Below, piece after piece: positions 55,547 to 64,000 of a stretch of DNA of 64,000 nucleotides (its first letter is position 1; each line of letters begins with the position of its first letter). A program made the translations under genes and the position numbers. The notes below the pieces were generated by a model, which was not told the DNA's origin, searched no databases, and was given only the letters and a program-made list of their open reading frames with translations. The stretch comes from Butyricimonas sp. Marseille-P3923 (GTDB lineage Bacteria; Bacteroidota; Bacteroidia; Bacteroidales; Marinifilaceae): assembly GCF_900184685.1 (NCBI RefSeq), contig NZ_FXXL01000007.1, positions 930,001 to 994,000 on the forward strand, given 5' to 3'.

Positions 55547-56719
55547 TTAGTGTACTTTCTCATGACTATCGTACACCGTAATCTTCTTATCATCACTTGT
55601 TTTAAATACCACGTCGGCAGCCTGCTCCATGATTTGCAATACGGCTGTTATATTCTCGTACCGGGGAATAAATCCCGAGAACTTGTATTCTTCGATTTCC
55701 GGGTTGTTAAACACGAAATCCACGTCATACCAGCGGGATATCTTTTTTAACAAATCCTTCAATCGTTCCTCGCTAAAACTAAACTGGTCTTTCGTCCACG
55801 AGATATACGAATCAACATTCACCTCCCGCGTGGTGATACCCGAACGTGTCACCGAAGCCATCACCCCGGGAATCAGCAACACCCTCGTGTCCCCCCGCTC
55901 CACGTTCACCCGTCCCTCGACCAGCGTGGTCATAGACACGTCATCACTCGCGTAAGCCGAGATATTAAACGTCGTACCCAGTACTCTCACCTTGTAATCG
56001 GTACAATGCACGATAAAAGGTTTCTCCGCGTCTTTAGCCACTTGGAAAAATCCCTCCCCGTCAAGGAATACTTCCCGGGTATCGCCGTTAAACGCCTGCG
56101 GGAACCTTAACCGCGATTCGGAATTCAACATGACCTTCGTTCCGTCTGCCAATTGCAGGGAATAAGCCCCTCCCCGCGGAATCTCCAAGGTATTATACAC
56201 AAGAGTATCCGAACCCGAAGTCTCGTGATACACCAACGCCTCCCCGTTATTGCTCACGAAAGGCAATCGCTCGATTAGTGTGTCAGTCATCACGGGTGTA
56301 ATCTGTAACGTATCGCCCCCGGGCAAAATCAAAGAAGCCTTCTTGCTGAAAGAATACTCGCCGACTGGCAAGACTTTTGCCAACTGCCGGGGAGGCTCCT
56401 TCTCGGGAGCGAGCAAGATATAAGAAGCAATACCCAAAACGAGGAACGAAGCGGCAATTGCCACACGATACAAACGATGCACGGAACGTCTTTTCCGAAT
56501 ACCTTTCTCCACGACAGCCCACTCCCTGCGGGTATCAAATTGCTTGTACAGCGCGTACTCCGCGTGTTCCTTGTATTCACGTTCCAAACGTCGGTACATC
56601 TCCTCGTTGGCCTTCGAACAAAATTTCCACGATATAAAAAGTACCTCTTCATCCGGGGTCAATTCCCCCCGAAGACTCCGTACAATCAAACGAATAATAT
56701 CATCATTCTCTTTTCTCAT
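55547..56719 (-). CDS. FecR-family anti-sigma factor
   Basis: This protein has 390 residues from ATG 56719; the longer frame to 56749 begins with GTG. A cytoplasmic helical N-terminus is followed by a membrane segment about residues 85-105 (VAIAASFLVLGIASYILL). The FecR domain has LQLADGTKVMLNSESRLRFP and RVLGTTFNISAYA; the C-terminal DUF4974-like domain has KISRWYDVDFVF. No sigma gene is adjacent. It is upstream of the metalloprotease and the STN-containing SusC. Confidence 0.94.
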   Translation of the reverse strand: MRKENDDIIRLIVRSLRGELTPDEEVLFISWKFCSKANEEMYRRLEREYKEHAEYALYKQFDTRREWAVVEKGIRKRRSVHRLYRVAIAASFLVLGIASYILLAPEKEPPRQLAKVLPVGEYSFSKKASLILPGGDTLQITPVMTDTLIERLPFVSNNGEALVYHETSGSDTLVYNTLEIPRGGAYSLQLADGTKVMLNSESRLRFPQAFNGDTREVFLDGEGFFQVAKDAEKPFIVHCTDYKVRVLGTTFNISAYASDDVSMTTLVEGRVNVERGDTRVLLIPGVMASVTRSGITTREVNVDSYISWTKDQFSFSEERLKDLLKKISRWYDVDFVFNNPEIEEYKFSGFIPRYENITAVLQIMEQAADVVFKTSDDKKITVYDSHEKVH

Positions 56720-56906
56720 CTCATCGCTATTTCCCTTATAACACTTCACGAGAAAAAAGGTACCGATGATTCTAAAACTTTTTTTCTTTCACTAAATAAA
56801 ACTCGAAATATATCTTTAGTTTTATGTTCCCTATATTATTCTCTATCCCTACTTTACCTTAAAAATACTGGTTTAACATACCACAAAGGCAGCATAAACG
56901 ACGGGT

Positions 56907-56950
56907 TACGTTCATGATACGTCCATGATACGTTCATGCTACGTTCATGA
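56907..56950. repeat. Four tandem 11-bp units TACGTTCATGA
   Basis: TACGTTCATGA, TACGTCCATGA, TACGTTCATGC and TACGTTCATGA run end to end between recQ and fecR. The period of 11 bases places them on one face of the helix. They may be operator sites or slippage repeats. Confidence 0.75.
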
Positions 56951-56957
56951 GGTAGCG

Positions 56958-56988
56958 AAAGGGTAGCGTAAGGGGTAACGAACCCTTT
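56958..56988 (-). terminator. Hairpin downstream of recQ
   Basis: AAAGGGT and ACCCTTT pair across a 17-base loop, just after GGTAGCG-type repeated words. It lies 26 bases beyond the recQ stop on the minus strand. It is a probable terminator, though without a long T-run. Confidence 0.4.
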
Positions 56989-57013
56989 ACCATACACAAG
57001 TTACAAGTAAACT

Positions 57014-58924
57014 TTACCGGCTTATCAATCCCAAAACGGACGGAGTGACATATCGAATCTTCCCTTCATCCAGTAATGCCCGAATCCGCTCGACCACCAC
57101 CTCCGGTGACACACCTATTCCACGGACTAATTCATTTACAGGAACATCCCGCCCCGCGAGCAATTGCAGTATCCGCTCGTCCGTCCCGACAGGTTTCTCC
57201 CTTACCGACGCTTTCTTCCGACTGATACACACGTCACATATACCGCAGGCTTCGCTTTCCTTCTGCCCAAAATATTCCATCAACAACAATTGCCGACACG
57301 TTTCCTTGTCCTCGCAATAACGCACCATAGCCTCGATTTTGCTCGCGTACGCGTGTTTGCGCTCCTCGTAAGCCTCCCGACCGATAGACACGTATGACAG
57401 AGGCAAGCGGGGACGGTGGAAAATAACATAAGGTTTCGTGTCCCCCGGCACGTAACGGATAATCTTGCGTTTAGCCAGAGTAACGAAAGCATCATACAAC
57501 TCTTTCCGCTTTATCCCCAGTTGATCCGCTAAAAAGCCCTCGTCAATATAAGCATCTTGAACAAAAATACCCGCGTAGTTTCTCATTAGAAGTACCAATA
57601 ACTTCTCCATTAAAGGGTTACCCGTGTCAATATCGTACAAACGATCACGCACGACGATAAACATCACCCGGGAACGAGTATTCAAATCGGTCGTGTAAGT
57701 CAGATATCCCGCCACGTCCAATATTTCAATGGCAGACATCGCTTTCGCCAAGTTCAACTTGAAATTTGTCACGAATACATCCGGGTTAAATTCCGACACG
57801 AGCCCCTCGCCCTCGCCTTCCCCCAATTGATAATAGTTAAACAAAGCCTCGTACACCCGTTTAATATACTCTTTCGACGGGAACGCATCCTCTATACGCC
57901 TTTTTAACGCACCCACGGCCGGGGGAGAAGACAACAACACGGCATACGCCCGCTTCCCGTCCCGTCCGGCTCGTCCCGCTTCTTGGAAATATGCCTCGGG
58001 ACTGTCCGGGATATCGTAATGCACCACTACCCGCACATCCGGTTTGTCAATCCCCATCCCGAAAGCATTGGTAGCCACGATAACGGGTACTTCCCCGTTC
58101 TTCCATAATTCCTGACGTCGTGCCCGCTGTAAAGAAGACAAACCGGCATGATAGAAATCGGATTTTATTCCCGATTTATTCAAGAAAGCGGCCACGGACG
58201 AGGCTTTCTCCCGTGTACGCACGTACACGATAGCCCCTCCCCGCACCTTGGACAATATGTTATAAAGTTCGAGCGGTTTCGCCTCCGTTTCCCGAATCAC
58301 GTACGAGATATTCTCTCTACGGAAACTCTTTGACAGGACACGGGGAGTCTCGAAACGAAGTTGTTGCTGGATATCTTTCACCACTGCCGGGGTTGCCGTG
58401 GCGGTCAAGGCGAGGATAACCACCCCGGGGAAGTATTCCCGCACATCCGCTATTCGCAAGTACGCGGGGCGAAAATCATATCCCCATTGCGATATGCAGT
58501 GAGCCTCGTCCACCGTGATCATGCACACGTTCATCATCCGTAATTTTTCACGGAAACGCTCGGAATACAAACGCTCGGGAGAAACATAAAGGAACTTCAC
58601 CGTATCGTAAATACACTTATTAATAATAGATGCCACCCGTTCCGTCTTCATCCCGGTATAAATCGCCTCTGCCGAAATCCCTCTCCCTTTCAGATCTTCC
58701 ACCTGATCTTTCATCAACGCGATCAAAGGAGTCACCACCAGACAGACGCCCTCCATCGCCAATCCCGACACCTGATAAGTAAGGGACTTCCCCCCGCCCG
58801 TCGGCATAAGGGCAAGTGTATCCCTCCCGCTCATCACGGAGCGGATAATATCCTCTTGCAGGGAACGAAACTCATCATATCCCCAGTACGTTTTCAATAT
58901 ATCCTTTATATCGCGGGTCATCAT
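57014..58924 (-). CDS. recQ: RecQ-family ATP-dependent DNA helicase
   Basis: This protein has 636 residues from ATG 58924 (ATG 58921 also possible); the extension to 58969 starts with GTG. The 3'-5' helicase core has LMPTGGGKSLTYQ, DEAHCISQWGYDFRP, LTATATP and QEAGRAGRDG. A zinc module has C-E-D-K-E-T-C, then ACGICDVC. The C-terminus (about 575-636) is a winged-helix-like RIRALLDEGKIRY segment and I see no HRDC domain, so it is the short type. It is convergent in layout with nothing else; recQ is a single gene here. Confidence 0.95.
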   Translation of the reverse strand: MMTRDIKDILKTYWGYDEFRSLQEDIIRSVMSGRDTLALMPTGGGKSLTYQVSGLAMEGVCLVVTPLIALMKDQVEDLKGRGISAEAIYTGMKTERVASIINKCIYDTVKFLYVSPERLYSERFREKLRMMNVCMITVDEAHCISQWGYDFRPAYLRIADVREYFPGVVILALTATATPAVVKDIQQQLRFETPRVLSKSFRRENISYVIRETEAKPLELYNILSKVRGGAIVYVRTREKASSVAAFLNKSGIKSDFYHAGLSSLQRARRQELWKNGEVPVIVATNAFGMGIDKPDVRVVVHYDIPDSPEAYFQEAGRAGRDGKRAYAVLLSSPPAVGALKRRIEDAFPSKEYIKRVYEALFNYYQLGEGEGEGLVSEFNPDVFVTNFKLNLAKAMSAIEILDVAGYLTYTTDLNTRSRVMFIVVRDRLYDIDTGNPLMEKLLVLLMRNYAGIFVQDAYIDEGFLADQLGIKRKELYDAFVTLAKRKIIRYVPGDTKPYVIFHRPRLPLSYVSIGREAYEERKHAYASKIEAMVRYCEDKETCRQLLLMEYFGQKESEACGICDVCISRKKASVREKPVGTDERILQLLAGRDVPVNELVRGIGVSPEVVVERIRALLDEGKIRYVTPSVLGLISR

Positions 58925-58997
58925 TCGAAATCTTCCACAAAAATACAAAATACACGAAAAAACTGCCACGAATCGATAGAATTAAATCGCTTTTTAT

Positions 58998-59005
58998 TAT
59001 TTTCG
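58998..59005 (+). promoter_or_regulatory. Weak promoter box TATTTTCG for the surA-region genes
   Basis: This is near TAnnTTTG but ends in CG. It lies 22 bases before ATG 59027. Confidence 0.25.
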
Positions 59006-59026
59006 CCCGAATATAATTCAAGCGAG

Positions 59027-59869
59027 ATGATGAAATTACAATATATACTGTTGATAACCCTTTTTCTGGGTGCGTGTAAAGAAAATTTCCCCGAAGAGGA
59101 AAAGCCCGTTGCCAAGGCATTTGATAAATATTTATTCCTCTCGGAAGTAAATAGTATCATCCCCGTCGGCGCCCCCTCGGCAGACAGCACGATCATGGCA
59201 CAAAGCTACGTGAGAAACTGGATAACCAAGGAACTCCTGCTCCACAAGGCAATCCAGAATCTAAGCGATGAAGAAAAGAATATCCGCAAGCAAGTGGAAG
59301 ATTACTCCTCGTCCATCCTCATCCATAAATACAAGGAGAAACTCGTGGCTCAAAAACTCGACCGGGGTATCAGCGATGCCGAGATAGCGCGATATTACGA
59401 CAACAACAAGTTCAACTTCATACTCAACACTCCCGTCGTGCGGGCATTGTTTATCGTGTTGCCGAAATCGGCTATCAATATTGACAACGTACGGAAATGG
59501 TTCCGCTCGAAAGATGCCAAAGATCAAGCGGCACTGGAAGAGTATTGCATTACTTCGGCTAAAAAATACGATAATTTCAATGACCAATGGATACCCTTGC
59601 GCGATATATTGAACCTGTTGCCCATCACGGGCAGCGATTGGGAAGCCAAATATAAAAACAAAGAGTTGATAGAAACGGAAAACGACGAGAATTACTATTT
59701 CCTGAAAATATACGAAACTCGCCAAGAACACGAAACTGCTCCCCTCGGGTACGTGAAAAAAGAAATCGAAATACTATTATTGAACAAACGCAAAATAGCC
59801 TTCGAGGAAAACCTAGAGAAAGACATAAACGCGGAAGGAACACGTAAAGATTACGTCAAAATTTATTAA
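59027..59869 (+). CDS. Lipoprotein with SurA-like N-domain and degenerate parvulin domain
   Basis: This 280-residue lipoprotein has lipobox L-F-L-G-A-C (Cys 17). The N-terminal helical part (ARKSYVRNWITKELLLHKAI-like) and the middle strand VVRALFIVLPKSAIN resemble SurA-type PPIases. I do not see the conserved parvulin catalytic signature (as in GGELGYM of the next gene), so it may act only as a chaperone. It lies directly upstream of surA, likely in one unit. It probably assists outer-membrane protein folding. Confidence 0.72.
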   Translation: MMKLQYILLITLFLGACKENFPEEEKPVAKAFDKYLFLSEVNSIIPVGAPSADSTIMAQSYVRNWITKELLLHKAIQNLSDEEKNIRKQVEDYSSSILIHKYKEKLVAQKLDRGISDAEIARYYDNNKFNFILNTPVVRALFIVLPKSAINIDNVRKWFRSKDAKDQAALEEYCITSAKKYDNFNDQWIPLRDILNLLPITGSDWEAKYKNKELIETENDENYYFLKIYETRQEHETAPLGYVKKEIEILLLNKRKIAFEENLEKDINAEGTRKDYVKIY

Positions 59870-59981
59870 CAGGATTTGAAAATTAAAAATAAAAAAGCGA
59901 AAACGAACGGATTATTCTTAGATTTGAAGAAAAAGTATTAGTTTAGAGCGTTTTTATTGAGTATAAATTTATTAAAGGATT

Positions 59982-61319
59982 ATGAGATATTTATCACTGC
60001 TTATACTTTTATTTTTAGCTAGTTATGCTTCAGCACAAAAGAACGTGATTGACAAGATTATCGCTGTGGTCGGAGAAGAAATCGTGTTGAAATCAGACAT
60101 CGAGAACGATTTTTTACATGAACAGACGCGAAGCGCAATCGCTAATCAAGCCGATGCCAAAGCTCAAATATTCGAGAACAGACTGGTTCAGAAGCTATTG
60201 ATGGCGCAAGCCAAAATAGATAGTATAACAGTTTCCGACACGGAAGTAGAAGCACAATTAAACTCTCAGTTGGAAGAATACGTGAGAAACATCGGTTCAC
60301 GCGAGAAACTGGAAAGCTATTTCGGTAAATCATACGAGGAAATCAAAAACGAAATGCGTACCCCGATGCGGGAACAAATGATCACCAATCGGATGCAACA
60401 GAAAATAGTGGAAAACGTTCGGGTTACCCCTTCGGAAGTACGTTATTTCTACCGCAAATTCAACAAAGACAGTTTACCGGAAGTGGGTGACAGATACGAG
60501 ATACAACAAATCGTGATTAAACCGAAAATTGCCGACACGGAAAAAGAACGTATCCGGAACCTGCTTAGACAATACCGCGATGACATCCTTGAAGGCAAAC
60601 AATCATTCAATACGTTGGCAGTACTCTACTCGGAAGACCCGGGAACCGCTGCTAAAGGTGGAGAATTGGGTTATATGTCCAAGAACGAATTGACACCGGA
60701 ATTTGCCGAAGCGGCATTCAGCTTGAAACCGGGAAAAATATCCAAAATCGTGGAATCGGAATACGGTTTTCACATTATCCAATACATCGACCGCCAAGGA
60801 GATAAAGTAAACGTTCGTCATATCTTGTTACGTCCCAGAATTGAAGAAAAAGACCGTGAAGCAGCCCTTCAACGTCTGGACAGTCTGGTGACTACCATCA
60901 AAAACGGGGAATGGACATTCGAAGAAGCCGCTTTCTGGGTATCAACCGATAAAAAAACCAGTAAAAACGGCGGACTCCTTTTCAACGCGTACGACGCGGA
61001 TTCCAAATTACCGAAAGAGTTAATCAAAGGAGATATGGCACGTCAGGTAAACAGCCTGCAAGTAGGTGAAATCTCCGAACCCTTCCTTGACAGAACAGAA
61101 ATAGGCGACGAGTACAAAATCATCAAAATAAAAGCGTATTACCCCGCTCACACGGCTAATCTTGAAGATGACTGGATGAGCTTCGAGAACGGGCTGAAAA
61201 GAAAAAAAGAACAAGAAGTTATCGAGAAATGGATCAAGGAAAGACAAGCGAATACCTATATCCATATCGACGATGAATACAAAAACATCAAATTCCACTA
61301 CGACGGTTGGATTAAATAA
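59982..61319 (+). CDS. surA: SurA-like periplasmic peptidyl-prolyl isomerase
   Basis: This 445-residue periplasmic chaperone has a signal peptide (about 1-18, ending A-S-A-Q). A SurA N-terminal domain (20-170) has DKIIAVVGEEIVLKSDIEN. The first parvulin domain (about 175-275) has KGGELGYMSKNELTPEF and EYGFHIIQY. The second (about 275-375) has VRHILLRPR and KNGGLLF. It assists folding and delivery of outer-membrane beta-barrels, such as the SusC proteins. It lies between the lipoprotein PPIase and OstA-like gene. Confidence 0.92.
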   Translation: MRYLSLLILLFLASYASAQKNVIDKIIAVVGEEIVLKSDIENDFLHEQTRSAIANQADAKAQIFENRLVQKLLMAQAKIDSITVSDTEVEAQLNSQLEEYVRNIGSREKLESYFGKSYEEIKNEMRTPMREQMITNRMQQKIVENVRVTPSEVRYFYRKFNKDSLPEVGDRYEIQQIVIKPKIADTEKERIRNLLRQYRDDILEGKQSFNTLAVLYSEDPGTAAKGGELGYMSKNELTPEFAEAAFSLKPGKISKIVESEYGFHIIQYIDRQGDKVNVRHILLRPRIEEKDREAALQRLDSLVTTIKNGEWTFEEAAFWVSTDKKTSKNGGLLFNAYDADSKLPKELIKGDMARQVNSLQVGEISEPFLDRTEIGDEYKIIKIKAYYPAHTANLEDDWMSFENGLKRKKEQEVIEKWIKERQANTYIHIDDEYKNIKFHYDGWIK

Positions 61320-61346
61320 TTGATGATCTAAGATTGACTATTTTTC

Positions 61347-62921
61347 ATGGCAAGAGCAGGTATTTGGGTTGGAATGTTATGCGTGTTATGGGGATTATTC
61401 CCCGTAAACGGTATAGCACAAGTAAAAAAGTCGAAAGTAAACATTCTGAATTCCGATAATTTCAGCATGGATACCCAGAATAGCCTGCGAAAATTTATCG
61501 GGAACGTACACATGAAGCACGATGATGTACTCATGTGGTGCGATAGTCTTTATCAAGTAGAACGACCGGATACCAATTACCTTGAAGCCTTCGGGCATGT
61601 GCGGGTCATAAAGAATGACAGTATCCACATGACAGGGGATTACATGTATTATGACTCGAACAAAAAAATGATACAAGTACGCCGGAACGTAACCCTCAAA
61701 GACCCGCAAATCACGCTAAAGACCAATTATCTGGATTATGACGGGATTTTCGACATCGGGTACTATTTCAACTGGGGTAACCTAAAAGATGAAGTAAACA
61801 CGCTGGATAGCAAACAAGGCACCTACTTCACGCAATCCAAGCTCGCCTTCTTCAAGGATAGCGTGAAAGTGGTTTCCCCCGATTACGATATCTATTCCGA
61901 TACATTGAAATACAACACCGAGACAAAACTGGTGTACATCCTCGGTCCCACCAATATTTACGGCAAAGGCGAAGACAACAACACTCTCTACTCCGAAGAC
62001 GGATGGTACGACTCCAACTTGGGGCATGCCGAGTTGTATAAAAATAACCGCCTCACCCACCTCACTTACACGGGATACGGCGACACCATGATAATTGACA
62101 GTATCAGCGGCATGGCAAACCTGTACCGGAACATCACTTTGATAGACTCGGTCAACGACGTGATCGTGAAAGGACATTACGCCCAGATGAACCGGGAAAC
62201 CAACCAGTCATTCGTCACCGACAGTGCCCTACTTATCCTTTGCAGCAAACAGGATTCCCTGTTCCTGCACGGCGATACCCTGTATATGGAACAAGATTCC
62301 GCCAAAAATCAAATACTACGCGCGTTTCATAAGGTCAGATTCTTTAGCCAAGATATACAAGGCGTATGTGACTCTATGGTATACCTGACCGCAGATTCAA
62401 CCGTAACCTTGTACAATGAACCCGTTACATGGGCATCCGGTTACCAGATGACTGCCGAAAAAATATCACTGCTCACGGGTAACGGGCAAATCAAACAATT
62501 CTATTTGAACAACAAAGCCTTCATGGTCGGACGACGATGGGATACCGAAATGTTCGACCAGATCAAAGGAAGAAATATGACCGGGTATTTCAAGGATAAC
62601 GAGTTATACATGGTATACGTGGACGGGAGTGGCGAAACCATTTACTACCCGGATGACCAAGGTGCTATTATCGGTGTCAATCGTGCCACCAGTTCCAACA
62701 TCCGTATCATGATAGAGAAACGACGGGTGACAGATATCATTTTCATAAACAAACCCGACGGTGACCTGACTCCCCTCTTCCTTGTCGACCCGAGAGAAGA
62801 ACGTCTGAAAGATTTCCGCTGGTTGAAATACCTGCAACCCCTCGATAAATACGACATCTTCAACACCCCTCAACCACCTAAACAAGAAGAGGAAGAAGAC
62901 GAAGCAAGCGATAATTCTTAG
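61347..62921 (+). CDS. OstA/LptA-like organic solvent tolerance protein
   Basis: This 524-residue exported protein (signal peptide about 1-24, G-I-A-Q end) is made of repeated beta strands typical of the LptA/OstA fold, for example FIGNVHMKHDDVLMWCDSLY, TNYLEAFGHVRVIKND and GDYMYYDSNKKMIQVRRNV. It is a probable periplasmic bridge or outer-membrane component for lipopolysaccharide transport; in Bacteroidota this long OstA-like form is common. The C-terminus is proline- and glutamate-rich. Directly after surA (27 bases). Confidence 0.9.
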   Translation: MARAGIWVGMLCVLWGLFPVNGIAQVKKSKVNILNSDNFSMDTQNSLRKFIGNVHMKHDDVLMWCDSLYQVERPDTNYLEAFGHVRVIKNDSIHMTGDYMYYDSNKKMIQVRRNVTLKDPQITLKTNYLDYDGIFDIGYYFNWGNLKDEVNTLDSKQGTYFTQSKLAFFKDSVKVVSPDYDIYSDTLKYNTETKLVYILGPTNIYGKGEDNNTLYSEDGWYDSNLGHAELYKNNRLTHLTYTGYGDTMIIDSISGMANLYRNITLIDSVNDVIVKGHYAQMNRETNQSFVTDSALLILCSKQDSLFLHGDTLYMEQDSAKNQILRAFHKVRFFSQDIQGVCDSMVYLTADSTVTLYNEPVTWASGYQMTAEKISLLTGNGQIKQFYLNNKAFMVGRRWDTEMFDQIKGRNMTGYFKDNELYMVYVDGSGETIYYPDDQGAIIGVNRATSSNIRIMIEKRRVTDIIFINKPDGDLTPLFLVDPREERLKDFRWLKYLQPLDKYDIFNTPQPPKQEEEEDEASDNS

Positions 62922-62963
62922 AATATTATCAACTTTCCATTATACATATTATATATATTTTCC

Positions 62964-62971
62964 TACTTTTG
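62964..62971 (+). promoter_or_regulatory. -7 promoter box TACTTTTG for the O-antigen ligase-like gene
   Basis: This matches TAnnTTTG 17 bases before ATG 62988. It suggests that this gene can be transcribed separately from ostA. Confidence 0.45.
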
Positions 62972-62987
62972 CATAAAACGACGTAAA

Positions 62988-64000
62988 ATGCTATTGAAGG
63001 AGAATATTAAGACTTACACGCTAGGAACAATTGTTTTCATCATATCACTATTATTGTTGTCCTCTACATTCATCACGGGAGGGGAACTGGAAAACCGTAT
63101 AGCGAAAATCTTTTGGTTCTACTCGATACTTCCTTGGGTTGCAATACCCTGTGTATTGTTGGCATTGATCCGTCCTTTCCGTTTCACGCTCACGGATCTA
63201 CTTGTATTTCTCTATATAGCGTACAGCCTGCTGAACCTGCACTACTTCGGGCAAGGAATACACGCCCGGGCGGGAATCCTCGTGCTCGTTGGGGTTACCT
63301 ATTTCCTTTTCAGGATACTCACCTCCTTCTCCTCCGGAAACTTCGTCAATGTCGCCCTTCTGGCTGTCGGATTTATCGAGGCGATGTGGGGCGCGGCACA
63401 GCTATACGGGCTCACTCCTTCATTTCACAACCAGTTCGACCTGACAGGTTCATTCTTTAACCCGGGGCCCTATTCCGGCTTTCTGGTCGCTATCTTTCCT
63501 CTGGCCTTACACTATGCCCTTACGACACACAAATGGCCTCATATCATTTCTATCGGCGTGGTAATCGCCCTCCTTCTCGTCCTGCCCGCTACCATGAGCC
63601 GGAGTGCATGGGTGGCAGCCATCGTCGGGTGTGCAATTGTAGTGGGATACCATTATCACCTGCGTCAGCAATGCATCGCGTTCTATCGGGCGCATCCCAT
63701 TATTACCCCTGTCGCCACGATTGTCATCTTTCTGGTCATTGGCATTTTAATGATCGGTACATACATGATGAAAAAAAGCTCCGCTGATGGACGCCTTTTG
63801 ATTTGGAAAGTATCCACAACCATCATAGCTTCACACCCGGTAACAGGAACCGGTTTCGGGAACTTCGCAGGACCTTACGGGAAAGCGCAGGAAGCCTATT
63901 TCACGCAGGACAACTACACGCCACAAGAAGAACTCGTTGCCGATGCCCCGGAATCCGCGTTCAACGAGTTTATTCAAATCACCGTGGAAAACGGCCTTAT
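62988..64000 (+). CDS. O-antigen ligase/polymerase-like membrane protein (partial, 3' end outside window)
   Basis: Reading from ATG 62988, 337 residues are visible. There are about 8-9 membrane segments, among them FIISLLLLSSTFI, WVAIPCVLLALI and VATIVIFLVIGILMIGTYMM. The motif GSFFNPGPYSGFL and the later TGTGFGNFAGPYG with an ESAFNEFIQITVENG segment are typical of Wzy_C/O-antigen ligase proteins. It probably joins or polymerises surface glycans (O-antigen or capsule) at the periplasmic face. The C-terminal part is cut off by the window. Confidence 0.88.
   Translation, partial: MLLKENIKTYTLGTIVFIISLLLLSSTFITGGELENRIAKIFWFYSILPWVAIPCVLLALIRPFRFTLTDLLVFLYIAYSLLNLHYFGQGIHARAGILVLVGVTYFLFRILTSFSSGNFVNVALLAVGFIEAMWGAAQLYGLTPSFHNQFDLTGSFFNPGPYSGFLVAIFPLALHYALTTHKWPHIISIGVVIALLLVLPATMSRSAWVAAIVGCAIVVGYHYHLRQQCIAFYRAHPIITPVATIVIFLVIGILMIGTYMMKKSSADGRLLIWKVSTTIIASHPVTGTGFGNFAGPYGKAQEAYFTQDNYTPQEELVADAPESAFNEFIQITVENGL

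Overview
The window is chromosomal DNA from a member of the Bacteroidota. The evidence is four SusC/RagA-type TonB-dependent transporters (one cut by the window start), three SusD/RagB lipoproteins, FecR anti-sigma and ECF sigma regulators, promoters with the TAnnTTTG -7 box, and families such as DUF4843, PKD-like lipoproteins and DUF5117-type metalloproteases that are typical of the order Bacteroidales. The abundance of SusCD loci without glycan-degrading enzymes suggests a Butyricimonas/Odoribacter-like organism. That last step is a guess from style, not proof. I saw no tRNA, rRNA, CRISPR array, transposase or phage gene.

Layout. 1-3.0 kb: a FecR/SusC pair without a sigma factor. 3.2-5.1 kb: two divergent genes of unknown function that share a DUF6266-like C-terminus, bracketed by near-identical hairpin repeats. 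5.3-9.7 kb: a large protein combining receiver-like modules with a PEP-synthase ATP-binding domain, then a YbdG-type mechanosensitive channel, again bracketed by a second repeat family. 9.8-16.2 kb: a YwqG/DUF1963 protein, a membrane-linked superfamily II helicase, an AAA-ATPase-like/PD-(D/E)XK protein and a double GNAT acetyltransferase. 16.2-23.6 kb: a five-gene operon SWIM zinc finger - DUF5691 - MoxR ATPase - DUF5682 - vWA, the Bacteroidota version of the poorly understood E. coli yehLMPQ system. This is the most interesting functional unit in the window.

23.7-34.3 kb: a complete ECF sigma - FecR - SusC - SusD - DUF4843 - PKD-like locus followed by a two-domain thioredoxin protein. 34.6-36.7 kb: queC-queD-queE, which make preQ0 for queuosine. 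37.0-37.5 kb: a small secreted protein with a biotin/lipoyl-like fold. 37.6-56.7 kb: two tandem paralogous copies of the SusC-SusD-DUF4843-PKD cassette. One is headed by an ECF sigma gene but has no FecR, and its SusC has no STN domain. The other is headed by FecR and a zinc metalloprotease, has no sigma next to it, and its SusC has an STN domain. 57.0-58.9 kb: recQ. 59.0-64.0 kb: outer-membrane biogenesis genes (parvulin-like lipoprotein, SurA, OstA/LptA-like) and the start of an O-antigen ligase-type membrane protein.

A theme across the window is a set of short structured intergenic repeats whose arms are built from tandem units such as AATTGAAAATTG or AAAGTTTATA. They sit flush against stop codons, and in several cases supply the stop codon itself. 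They look like 3'-end elements, perhaps terminators or small non-autonomous mobile elements.
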